Below, one piece after another: positions 34,412 through 42,695 of a stretch of 64,000 nt of DNA (within the stretch, counting starts at the first letter, position 1; the number at the start of each line of letters is the position of its first letter). The position numbers and the translations under genes were made by a program. The notes below the pieces were generated by a model, which saw only the letters and a program-made list of their open reading frames with translations, did no database searches and was not told the origin of the DNA. This DNA is from Georgenia sp. M64 (GTDB taxonomy: Bacteria > Actinomycetota > Actinomycetes > Actinomycetales > Actinomycetaceae), in contig NZ_CP145809.1 in NCBI RefSeq assembly GCF_038049925.1, positions 558,001 to 622,000 of the forward strand, given 5' to 3'.

Positions 34412-34435
34412 CGGCCGTCCCGTCAGGGACGGCCG
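34412..34435 (-). terminator. Terminator after phoX
   Basis: A 10-bp perfect stem (CGGCCGTCCC with GGGACGGCCG, loop GTCA) lies seven bases beyond the phoX stop on the minus strand, next to the lipase terminator. Confidence 0.6.
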
Positions 34436-34442
34436 GTGACGG

Positions 34443-36503
34443 TCAGGCGTGCCCGATCTTCTTCCCGTCGGCCCGCCACGCGACCGCGACCGACGGCCGC
34501 GGGATGGAGCCGCCGCCGTCGGGCCAGTGGGAGCTCGGGGACTCGAACGTCGAGCCGTCGGTCTCGCCGGGGTGCTGGACGCACACGAGGACCCGGTCGT
34601 CGTCGATCCACGGGCCGCAGGTCTCCGCACCGAACGGCACGGTAAGGAACTGCTTGACCTGGCCACGGTGCTCGCCGTCGACCGCCACCCCGAAGAGGCC
34701 GTCGTTGCTGCCGAGCGCGTTGCCGTCGGTGCTGATCCAGAGGTTCCCGTACTTGTCGAACGCGACGTTGTCCGGGCAGGAGATCGGCGAGACCTGAGAC
34801 TTGTCGAACCCGGCAAAGTAGGTCGCGGGGTCCGCCGGGTCCCCGGCGAGGAGGAAGATCCGCCACACGAACGAGGCCGCGGCGTGGTCGCCGCCCGCCT
34901 CGGCGATCTCGACGACGTGGCCGTGCTTGTTCCCGATCCGCGGGTTGACCTCGTCCACCTGGGCAGCGGTGCGGCGGGAGTTGTTCGTCAGCGCGAGGTA
35001 GACCAGGCCGGTCACCGGGTTCGGCTCGACGTCCTCGGGGCGGTCCATCTGCGTGGCGCCGACGGCGTCGCCCGCCTGACGGGTGAAGAGCAGGACCTCG
35101 ACGCCGGTCATGCCCGGGACGTGCGAGACGGCGGCGTCACCCGAGGACGTGACGAGGGGGATCCACTCGCCCGTCCCGTCGAACTCCCCGTCGGCGGGCA
35201 GCGTCCCGGTGCCGTCGATCTCGGACGACGGGGAGTCGCCGGTGAACCGGGCGACGTAGAGGGTGCCGTTGTCGAGCAGGGCGGCGTTGTGCGCGGCGTC
35301 GCCCTCGACCACGCGGTCGGTGGAGACGAACTTGTAGAAGTAGTCGAACCGCTCGTCGTCGCCCATGTAGACGGCGAGGCGCCCGTCCGCCGTGATCGTC
35401 GTGGTGGCGGCCTCGTGCTTGAACCGGCCGAGCGCGGTGCGCTTCCTGGGCGTGGAGGCGGGGTCGTACGGGTCGACCTCGACGACCCAGCCGAAGCGGT
35501 TCCCCTCGTTCGGCTCCTGGGCGAGGTCGAACCGGGGGTCGAACCGCTCCCACTTCCGCCCGCTCTCGCCGCCCGGCAGGCCGTACCGGCGCAGCCGCTC
35601 CCGCGTCTCGGGGTCGGTGACGGCGTCGGCGTTGGCGAAGTACTGGTTGAAGTTCTCCTCCGCGGTCAGCCAGGTCCCGTAGGGGGTGAGGCCGCCCGCG
35701 CAGTTGTTCAGCGTGCCGAGGACGGTACGGCCGGCGGGGTCGGCGGCGGTGCGCACGAGGGCGTCACCGGCGACCGGGCCGGTCAGCTCGAACGGGCTGC
35801 CGGTATGGAAACGGCGGTTGAGCGGGTGGTCGACCACCGGGTCGAGCGCGCCGGAGCGGCGGCCGCGCCGCCCGGCCGTCACCGCCACGACCGAGAGGCC
35901 GTGCGCGGCCCACGCCACCTCGACCTGCTCGCGGGTCGGGTTCTCCCCGTCGTACCCGGGGAACATGAGGACCTCGTCGGTGTACTCGTGGTTGGCCACC
36001 ATGAGGAACTCGTGCTGGCCGCGCAGCGGCAGCAGGCCCAGGTAGTCGCAGTTGTACCCGAACTGGCGCTGCTGCCCGGCGGCGGTGTACTCGCCCGCTA
36101 CGAAGTCGGGGGCGTCGGAGAACAGCTTGTCGCCCCAGCGGATGACGACGTCGGAGAGGTAGCCGCCGGGGACGGTCACGGCGTCGGCGGTGTTCGGTGC
36201 GACCGGGGCGAAGCGCAGGCCCGGCGCGCCGTCGGGCCCGCCGGTGACGGCCGGGGCGGCGATCGCCCGCTCCTGGCCGGAGGTGGCCACGGCGCCGGCG
36301 GCGGCGATGACGGCGCCAGCCTTGAGGACGGTGCGGCGGGAGAAGGCGCGGGCGGCGACGTCGCCGAAGTAGTCGTTGCCCGACGTGTTGGGCACGTCGT
36401 GGAAGCAGGCGTCGCCGCACCGGAAGCGGCAGGTGAGCGACGAGCGGTTCCCGCCGTGGTTCGACAGCAGCGGAAGGAAGCGGCGCGTGGGCGTGACGGT
36501 CAT
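34443..36503 (-). CDS. phoX: PhoX-family alkaline phosphatase (DUF839)
   Basis: A 686-residue secreted phosphomonoesterase. An N-terminal stretch (RCGDACFHDVPNTSGNDYFGDVAAR) is followed by a Tat signal at about 50-80 (FSRRTVLKAGAVIAAAGAVATSG). The DUF839 beta-propeller motifs follow: NCAGGLTPYGTWLTAEENF (metal/Cys), GWVVEVDPYDP, GRFKHEAAT, MGDDERFDYFYKF, and RPEDVE near the C-terminal part. PhoX enzymes need calcium and iron and release phosphate from organic esters outside the cell. The ATG at 36503 follows GAGGAGTGCC. A degenerate PHO repeat lies upstream. Confidence 0.93.
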   Translation of the reverse strand: MTVTPTRRFLPLLSNHGGNRSSLTCRFRCGDACFHDVPNTSGNDYFGDVAARAFSRRTVLKAGAVIAAAGAVATSGQERAIAAPAVTGGPDGAPGLRFAPVAPNTADAVTVPGGYLSDVVIRWGDKLFSDAPDFVAGEYTAAGQQRQFGYNCDYLGLLPLRGQHEFLMVANHEYTDEVLMFPGYDGENPTREQVEVAWAAHGLSVVAVTAGRRGRRSGALDPVVDHPLNRRFHTGSPFELTGPVAGDALVRTAADPAGRTVLGTLNNCAGGLTPYGTWLTAEENFNQYFANADAVTDPETRERLRRYGLPGGESGRKWERFDPRFDLAQEPNEGNRFGWVVEVDPYDPASTPRKRTALGRFKHEAATTTITADGRLAVYMGDDERFDYFYKFVSTDRVVEGDAAHNAALLDNGTLYVARFTGDSPSSEIDGTGTLPADGEFDGTGEWIPLVTSSGDAAVSHVPGMTGVEVLLFTRQAGDAVGATQMDRPEDVEPNPVTGLVYLALTNNSRRTAAQVDEVNPRIGNKHGHVVEIAEAGGDHAAASFVWRIFLLAGDPADPATYFAGFDKSQVSPISCPDNVAFDKYGNLWISTDGNALGSNDGLFGVAVDGEHRGQVKQFLTVPFGAETCGPWIDDDRVLVCVQHPGETDGSTFESPSSHWPDGGGSIPRPSVAVAWRADGKKIGHA

Positions 36504-36538
36504 GGCACTCCTCGGGAGGTGGTCCTGGGATCGCCCAC

Positions 36539-36582
36539 ACGCTAGGAAGTCCGGCGAACCGGACGGTGAACACCGCGTGTAC
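36539..36582 (-). promoter_or_regulatory. Degenerate PHO box and -10 of phoX
   Basis: On the minus strand GTACACGCGGT (36582-36572) and GTTCACCGTCC (36571-36561) abut as 11-mers and are followed by GGTTCGCC. TAGCGT (36544-36539) is a good -10. The TTCACC-to--10 distance is 26 bases, 11 fewer than in the two pst promoters. Confidence 0.45.
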
Positions 36583-36622
36583 GCCCCGCGTCCGCCGGAC
36601 GGCGGGTCGGCGGCGTCGAGGC

Positions 36623-37639
36623 CTAGAGCCAGCCCTTGCGCTTGAACACCGCCCACATCGTCACCGACGTCGCGACCATGAGGGCGAGGGCGAGCGGGTA
36701 CCCCAGGGACCAGTGCAGCTCGGGCATGTGGTCGAAGTTCATGCCGTAGATCCCGCCGACCAGGGTGGGGGCGAAGAGGATGGCGGCCCACGCGGAGATG
36801 CGCTTGACGACGTCGTTCTGCTCCAGGGAGGTCTCCGTCAGGCGCTGGGTCTCCTCGTTCTGGCGCTGGCCGACCAGGGTGGCGTTGACGGTGAGGATGT
36901 TCTGCAGCAGCACCCGGAAGGCGTCGGCGCGCTCGGTGACACGCACCGCGTGGTCGGCGACGTCGCGCAGGCGCCGCTGGAGCTCGTCGTGCACGCCGTA
37001 CTTGTCGAAGCCGCCCTGGAGCGCCTCGACCATGCCGACGAGGGGCTGGGTGGCGCGCTGGAACTCGATGACCTCACGGAAGAGGGAGTAGATGCGTCGT
37101 GAGACGTCGGGGTCGCCGCCGAAGACCTCGTCCTCGATCTCGTCGATGTCGTTCTGCAGGCCGGCGACGACCGGGGCGTACTCGTCCACCACCTGGTCGA
37201 GGATCGCGTAGAGCACCGCCTCCGGGCCCAGCCTCAGCAGCTCGGGGCTCTGCTCCATGCGCCGGCGCACCCGCGCGAGGTCGGGGGACTCCGCGTGCCG
37301 GACCGTGACGACGAAGTCCGGTCCCGTGAAGACGTGGACCTCCCCGAACTCGACCCGCTCCTCGTCCTCGAGGTAGCGGGCCGGGCGGAGCACGGTGAAG
37401 AGCACGTCGCCGTAGCGCTCGATCTTGGGTCGCTGGTGCGCCGAGACCGTGTCCTCCAGGGCGAGCTCGTGCAGCCCGAACTCCGCGGCGATCGAGCTGA
37501 TCTCCGCGGCGTCGGGACGGTACAGCCCGATCCAGCCCATCCCGCCGCGCAGGCGCATGAGGTCGTACGTGACGTCGAGGGACTCCGGCTCGGCGTGCCG
37601 CTCGCCGCCGACGTAGACGGCGTTGTCCACGATGCCCAT
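36623..37639 (-). CDS. corA: CorA-family magnesium/divalent-cation transporter
   Basis: A 338-residue channel. A large cytoplasmic alpha/beta and coiled-coil domain (1-275) precedes two C-terminal helices, with the diagnostic GMN motif in TLVGGIYGMNFDHMPEL, then YPLALALMVATSVTMWAVFKRKGWL. ATG 37639 was chosen as the conserved CorA start. The transglutaminase gene lies 17 bases upstream on the same strand. Confidence 0.95.
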   Translation of the reverse strand: MGIVDNAVYVGGERHAEPESLDVTYDLMRLRGGMGWIGLYRPDAAEISSIAAEFGLHELALEDTVSAHQRPKIERYGDVLFTVLRPARYLEDEERVEFGEVHVFTGPDFVVTVRHAESPDLARVRRRMEQSPELLRLGPEAVLYAILDQVVDEYAPVVAGLQNDIDEIEDEVFGGDPDVSRRIYSLFREVIEFQRATQPLVGMVEALQGGFDKYGVHDELQRRLRDVADHAVRVTERADAFRVLLQNILTVNATLVGQRQNEETQRLTETSLEQNDVVKRISAWAAILFAPTLVGGIYGMNFDHMPELHWSLGYPLALALMVATSVTMWAVFKRKGWL

Positions 37640-37656
37640 GGCTGCCTCCGTGCCGG

Positions 37657-38487
37657 TCAGGAGAGCCGGACCATCTCGTCGAGGTCGTCGGCGGGCAGGT
37701 CGCCCGCCACGGTCGCGTTGACGCTCAGGCGCGTGAGCCGCAGCGACGCCCCGTAGCTCGAGAGGAACGCGGTGTCGGCCGCGTCGCGGCCGGTGGCGAT
37801 GCGCAGCAGCGTCTCGCGCGGGGCCAGGCTCGTGGCGTCGACGACGTGCCAGTCCTCGTCCACCCAGACCTCGGCGACGGCGTGGAAGTCCATGGGGCTC
37901 AGACCCGGGGCGTAGACGGCCGCCACGCGAGCCGGCACGTCGAGCGCGCGCAGGAGCGCGACGACGAGGTGGGCGTAGTCGCGGCACACGCCCCGGCGGG
38001 CGAGGAAGGTCTCGACCGCGCCGTCGGTGACCCGGCTCGATCCCGGCACGTAGGACAGCTGGGTGCCCACCCACGAGGAGACCGCCGTGACGAGGTCCCA
38101 CCCCCTCAGCCCGCGGAACTCCGACAGCGCCAGCGGGCGCAGCCGGTCGGACTCGGCGTAGCGCGAGGGCCGGCGGTAGGTGAACAGCTCGGTGCGCTCC
38201 TGGGCGAGCGGGGGATGCGGGACGGCGCCCTCGCCGTCGACCTGGGCGCGGTAGGCGATCTCGAGGGTCTGCCCCGCCGGGGTCCCGGCGGGCAGGTCGA
38301 GGACGTGCACCACGCCCTTGTGCCGGCCCACGTGCTCGATCGGCACCAGGGCCGTCCCGTCGAGGGTGACCGAGAGCTCCTCGTCGATGTCCAGCCCCGG
38401 GATCCGGGCGACGGCGACCATCAGCTCGAGCTCGGCGGCCCCGGCCGAGGTGGTGAGCGTGATGCGGGAGGAGACGTTGCGGCGCAC
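37657..38487 (-). CDS. Transglutaminase-like cysteine protease-fold protein
   Basis: About 276 residues. An N-terminal beta domain (1-110) precedes a transglutaminase core with Cys in RRGVCRDYAHL, His in MDFHAVAEVW and Asp in WHVVDATSLAPR, the full catalytic triad. No signal peptide is visible. The family usually acts as an amidase or peptidase; the substrate is unknown. The GTG start at 38487 is a choice, without a strong ribosome site. Confidence 0.9.
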   Translation of the reverse strand: MRRNVSSRITLTTSAGAAELELMVAVARIPGLDIDEELSVTLDGTALVPIEHVGRHKGVVHVLDLPAGTPAGQTLEIAYRAQVDGEGAVPHPPLAQERTELFTYRRPSRYAESDRLRPLALSEFRGLRGWDLVTAVSSWVGTQLSYVPGSSRVTDGAVETFLARRGVCRDYAHLVVALLRALDVPARVAAVYAPGLSPMDFHAVAEVWVDEDWHVVDATSLAPRETLLRIATGRDAADTAFLSSYGASLRLTRLSVNATVAGDLPADDLDEMVRLS

Positions 38488-38723
38488 CGGCCAAGCGTAG
38501 GGCCGCGGGCGGCCGGTCGCGGACGAGGTCCCGAGATCGGCGGCGGGTGGTTTCGCCCTGTCCGCGTCTTGCGGCGCCCGGGCGGAGCGGGCGCTGCGGC
38601 GGGGTCGTGCGCAACGACGTGGGGGCTGCGCGCCCGGGCCCGGTGGTGGAGAATCGCGCCAGGCCGGCCACCGGCTGCGCCACCGCCGGCCGGCGGTGGC
38701 GGCCACGAGGGAGGGGACCCACG

Positions 38724-39362
38724 ATGAGCGACAGGCGCGTACCGCGACGGCCGGCGATGCTGGACCCGATCCAGGCCGAGCTCATCGAGGGCGACGAGGA
38801 CCCGGCGACCCGGTCCGACGTCGCACACACCACCGCCCAGGCGCTGGTCCACGGCGGCCGCGAGGGCGCCGACGAGGACCCCGAGCTGGTCCGCCGGCTC
38901 GTCACCCTCGTCGACCGCGAGGGCCTCGACGAGATCGCCGTGCTGTGGTCGCGCAGCCCGCACACCACCTTGCCGGGCACGCTGTGGCGGCTGTACCTCC
39001 TGCGCGAGTGGGTGCGCCGCGACCCCGACACCGTCTCCCAGCGCTACCGGCTCGGCCTCCAGCGGGCCGAGGTCGCGGGCGTCGTCGCCGGCGTGGCCTC
39101 GCCGCCGGGACCCGAGGAGGTCAGCGACGTCGTCGACAAGGTCCTCTCGGGCCTGTTCGAGCGTGACCTCGACGTCGCGCTCGAGCGGGCGTCGGCCTTC
39201 CTGCGGGTGCTGGCCACCGGCTCGGCGATGGACGCCGACTGGATCGAGGAGGACGACGACGAGCTCGCCTTCCAGGTCACGCGCCGCGCCTCGGCGCTGC
39301 TCACGACCGCCGAGGAGCTCGAGGAGGCCGCCGAGCTGCACCGCAACGGCCACCTGGACTGA
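38724..39362 (+). CDS. Conserved hypothetical acidic, helical protein
   Basis: A 212-residue protein (MSDRRVPRRPAMLDPIQAEL) with about 20% Asp/Glu, mostly helical, with no signal or membrane segment. Phrases such as LWRLYLLREWVRRDP and VLATGSAMDADW are probably conserved in Micrococcales. I do not recognise a function. GAGGGAGGGG precedes ATG 38724. Confidence 0.75.
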   Translation: MSDRRVPRRPAMLDPIQAELIEGDEDPATRSDVAHTTAQALVHGGREGADEDPELVRRLVTLVDREGLDEIAVLWSRSPHTTLPGTLWRLYLLREWVRRDPDTVSQRYRLGLQRAEVAGVVAGVASPPGPEEVSDVVDKVLSGLFERDLDVALERASAFLRVLATGSAMDADWIEEDDDELAFQVTRRASALLTTAEELEEAAELHRNGHLD

Positions 39363-39451
39363 GGAACGCCCACCTCGACCGGGCCGCCCCCTTCCCGCCC
39401 GCCCCCGAGTCGGTGATACTGCCGGTACCGGCAACGACGACGGGAGGCAGC

Positions 39452-41503
39452 ATGGCTGCGACGGTGCGACCCACCGACACGACAGCCGCGCGGACCGGTG
39501 TGCGGGCGGACGGCCCGGCACACGTGAGCGAGCGCGAGTCACGCAAGGTGGCCGAACAGGCCCGGCAGAGCGATTGGAGCAGACCGAGCTTCGCCAAGGA
39601 GCTCTACCTGGGCCGGTTCCGGCCCGACCTCATCACCCCCCACCCGCGCCCCGCCCCCGAGGACGCCCGTCGTGGCGAGGCCTTCCTGGCCACCCTCGAG
39701 GAGTACGTCCGGGAGCACGTGGACGGCCTGGCGATCGACCGGGACGCCCGCATCCCCGACGAGGTGGTCCAGGGCCTGGCGCGCCTGGGTGCCTTCGGCA
39801 TCAAGGTCCCGGCCGCCTACGGCGGGCTGGGGCTGGGGCAGGTCCACTACAACCGGGCGCTCATGGTGCTCGGTACGGCCAGCCCGGCCCTGGGCGCGCT
39901 CATCTCCGCGCACCAGTCCATCGGCGTGCCCGAGCCGGTCAAGCAGTTCGGCACCGAGGAGCAGAGGCAGAGGTTCCTGCCGCGGTGCGCGGCGGGCGCG
40001 ATCTCCGCGTTCCTCCTCACCGAGCCCGACGTCGGCTCCGACCCGGCCCGGCTGCACACCACCGCCGCCCCCACCGACGACGGCGACTACGTCATCGACG
40101 GGGTCAAGCTGTGGTCGACCAACGGGGTCGTGGCCGAGCTGCTCGTGGTCCTCGCGCGCGTCCCCCGCTCCGAGGGGCACCCCGGGGGCATCACCGCGTT
40201 CGTCGTCGAGGCCGACAGCCCCGGCATCACGGTCGAGCGGCGCAACGCCTTCATGGGCCTGCGGGGCCTGGAGAACGGCGTCACCCGGTTCCACCAGGTG
40301 CGGGTCCCGGCCGCCAACGTCATCGGGCGTGAGGGCATGGGGCTCAAGATCGCCCTCACGACGCTGAACTCCGGTCGGCTGTCGATCCCGGCGCTGTGCG
40401 TGGGCTCGAGCAAGTGGAGCCTGAAGATCGCCCGCGAGTGGGCCGGGGCGCGCGTGCAGTGGGGCCGGCGGGTCGGCGAGCACGCCGCCGTCGCCCACAA
40501 GATCGCCTTCATCGCGACGACGACGTACGCCCAGGAGGCCGTGGTCGAGCTGGCCGGGCACCTGGCGGACTCGGGCGAGACCGACATCCGCATCGAGGCG
40601 GCGCTGGCCAAGCTCTACGCCTCGGAGAAGGCGTGGCAGGTCGCCGACGCCCTCGTCCAGGTCCGCGGCGGCCGGGGCTTCGAGACGGCGGACTCCCTCG
40701 CCGCCCGCGGCGAGCGGGCGGTGCCGGTCGAGCAGGTCCTGAGGGACCTGCGCATCAACCGGATCTTCGAGGGCTCCAGCGAGATCATGCACCTGCTCAT
40801 CGCCCGCGAGGCGGTGGACACCCACCTCGCGGTTGCCGGCGACCTCGTCGACCCCGAGGCCTCCCTCGGGGCGCGGGCCGGGGCGGCCGGGCGCGCGGCG
40901 GCGTTCTACGCCGGCTGGCTGCCCGGGCTGCTCACCGGGGAGGGCCAGCGGCCGGGCGCCTACGGGGAGTACGGGCCGCTGGCGACGCACCTGCGCTTCG
41001 TCGAGCGGTCCTCGCGCCGGCTGGCCCGGTCGACGTTCTACGGGATGGCGCGGTGGCAGGGCGGTCTCGAGCACAAGCAGGGCTTCCTCGGCCGGATCGT
41101 CGACATCGGGGCGGAGCTGTTCGCCATGACGGCGGTGTGCACCCGGGCCCAGATGCAGCTCGAGGACGACCCGCCCGCGGTCGGCCGGGCCGCGCAGCGC
41201 CTCGCCGGCGCGTACTGCAGGCGGTCCCGGCTCGAGGTCGAGCGGCTCTTCGACGAGCTGTGGGCCAACACCGACGCCGACGACGAGCGGCTCGCCAAGG
41301 AGGTCCTCGACGGCACGCACACGTGGGCCGAGGCCGGGATCGTCGACCTCTCCGAGGGCACCGGTCCCTGGATCGCCGACGCGTCCCCGGGCCCGGCCCG
41401 GGCGCCCGACGTCTCGCGGCGCATGCTCGAGGTGCCCGGCGGCGTCACGTCGGTGGCCGACGTGCTCGGCGGGGCGGGCGCCGCCGCGGCGGCGCCCCGG
41501 TAG
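39452..41503 (+). CDS. Acyl-CoA dehydrogenase-family flavoprotein
   Basis: A 683-residue FAD enzyme: FLLTEPDVGSDPARL (substrate/FAD site), GVKLWSTNG, VQVRGGRGFETADS and RINRIFEGSSEIMHLL. After about 450 there is an extra helical domain to 683, longer than short-chain members and like the FadE-type long form. It oxidises an acyl-CoA at the alpha-beta bond. ATG 39452 follows CGGGAGGC. The N-terminal 40 residues are a linker. Confidence 0.92.
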   Translation: MAATVRPTDTTAARTGVRADGPAHVSERESRKVAEQARQSDWSRPSFAKELYLGRFRPDLITPHPRPAPEDARRGEAFLATLEEYVREHVDGLAIDRDARIPDEVVQGLARLGAFGIKVPAAYGGLGLGQVHYNRALMVLGTASPALGALISAHQSIGVPEPVKQFGTEEQRQRFLPRCAAGAISAFLLTEPDVGSDPARLHTTAAPTDDGDYVIDGVKLWSTNGVVAELLVVLARVPRSEGHPGGITAFVVEADSPGITVERRNAFMGLRGLENGVTRFHQVRVPAANVIGREGMGLKIALTTLNSGRLSIPALCVGSSKWSLKIAREWAGARVQWGRRVGEHAAVAHKIAFIATTTYAQEAVVELAGHLADSGETDIRIEAALAKLYASEKAWQVADALVQVRGGRGFETADSLAARGERAVPVEQVLRDLRINRIFEGSSEIMHLLIAREAVDTHLAVAGDLVDPEASLGARAGAAGRAAAFYAGWLPGLLTGEGQRPGAYGEYGPLATHLRFVERSSRRLARSTFYGMARWQGGLEHKQGFLGRIVDIGAELFAMTAVCTRAQMQLEDDPPAVGRAAQRLAGAYCRRSRLEVERLFDELWANTDADDERLAKEVLDGTHTWAEAGIVDLSEGTGPWIADASPGPARAPDVSRRMLEVPGGVTSVADVLGGAGAAAAAPR

Positions 41504-41520
41504 GGCGTCCGGATGAGCCC

Positions 41521-41557
41521 GGACGGGCCGGCCGGCCCCGCGCCGGCCGGCCCGTCC
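41521..41557 (+). terminator. Terminator after the acyl-CoA dehydrogenase
   Basis: A 15-bp perfect stem (41521-41535 with 41543-41557, seven-base loop) starts 18 bases after the stop. Confidence 0.75.
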
Positions 41558-41625
41558 GTGCGCGCCCGCGAGGCCCGGGGGACAATGGCCGGGCGCACCC
41601 GGGGGCGGTGCGGGGAGGCGGGGTC

Positions 41626-42567
41626 ATGGAGCTGAACGAGCCGCGCGAGCTCGGCGCACGGGCGGCGGAGGTCCTGGCCCTGGCGGCCGAGGTGGCCGTC
41701 GCGGACGGCGTCGAGGCCCTGTCCGAGCAGACACTGCTCGACGTGCGCAGCCCGGTCCGCAGCGTTCGCCACGTCCTGGCCGAGGCCGGCGGGGAGCTCC
41801 TCGGGTACGCCCAGGTCCAGCCGGGCGACCCGGCCTCGGCCGAGCTCGCCGTACGCCCGTCCCGGCGCCGGGCCGGCGTCGGGCGCGCCCTCCTCGACGC
41901 CGTGCGCGTCGAGCCCGTCTCGGTCTGGGCCCACGGGGACCTCCCGGCCGCGCGCGCCCTGGCGCACGCCGCCGGCATGGAGGCGGTCCGGGAGCTGCTC
42001 CGGATGGCCCGGCCGCTGGCCGCCGTGCGTGACGAGGCGGCGTCCGACGCCGCCACCGACGCCGCCGACGCTGACGACCACGACGACGCCGTCCCCGACG
42101 CCCGCTCGCGCCCCGCCGGTCCGGCGCCGGCGGGCGTCGTCGTCGAGACGTTCCGGCCCGGCCGGGACGAGGAGGACTGGGTCCGGCTCAACGCCACGGC
42201 CTTCGCCGCCCACCCGGAGCAGGGCCGCATGACCGTCGCCGACCTGCGCGCCCGGGAGGCGGAGGACTGGTTCGACCCGACGGTGCTCTGGCTCGCGCGG
42301 CCCGGACCCGGGGCGCCCGCGGTGGCGTCGATGTGGGTCAAGGTCGTGCCGGGCGAGGACGCCGGCGAGATCTACGCGCTCGCCGTCGACCCCGACGCGC
42401 AGGGCCGCGGCCTCGGCGGGCACCTCACCCGCCTCGCGCTCGCGGAGATGGCCGCGCGGGGTCTGCGCACGGCCACCCTGTACGTCGAGGGGGACAACGT
42501 CGCCGCGCGGCGCACCTACGAGCGGGAGGGCTTCGTGTGCGTCGCCACCGACGTCCAGTACCGCTGA
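41626..42567 (+). CDS. mshD: Mycothiol synthase MshD
   Basis: A 313-residue tandem GNAT enzyme that acetylates cysteinyl-glucosaminyl-inositol with acetyl-CoA, the last step of mycothiol synthesis. The N-terminal GNAT-like half has [18 protein letters not shown], and the catalytically competent C-terminal half has [19 protein letters not shown] and [19 protein letters not shown] 40-residue Asp/Ala-rich linker joins the halves. In mycobacteria mshD also lies between glnR and pst genes, which matches this neighbourhood. GGGGAGG is upstream of ATG 41626. Confidence 0.95.
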   Translation: MELNEPRELGARAAEVLALAAEVAVADGVEALSEQTLLDVRSPVRSVRHVLAEAGGELLGYAQVQPGDPASAELAVRPSRRRAGVGRALLDAVRVEPVSVWAHGDLPAARALAHAAGMEAVRELLRMARPLAAVRDEAASDAATDAADADDHDDAVPDARSRPAGPAPAGVVVETFRPGRDEEDWVRLNATAFAAHPEQGRMTVADLRAREAEDWFDPTVLWLARPGPGAPAVASMWVKVVPGEDAGEIYALAVDPDAQGRGLGGHLTRLALAEMAARGLRTATLYVEGDNVAARRTYEREGFVCVATDVQYR

Positions 42568-42695
42568 GACGGCTGCTCGACGGCGGCCGCCGCCCGGGGT
42601 CCGGTCAGGTCACCCGCGGGACACCTGCAGGTGCCACCATGGGGACAGGAACACGCAGCACCGCCGCCCGCCCGGGCGGTGGGGGAGACGACGAG

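Noticed and set aside
42568-42695. PHO box upstream of ppk
   Set aside because: Only GGTCACCC and GGGACACC fragments are seen, not two repeats at 11-base spacing.
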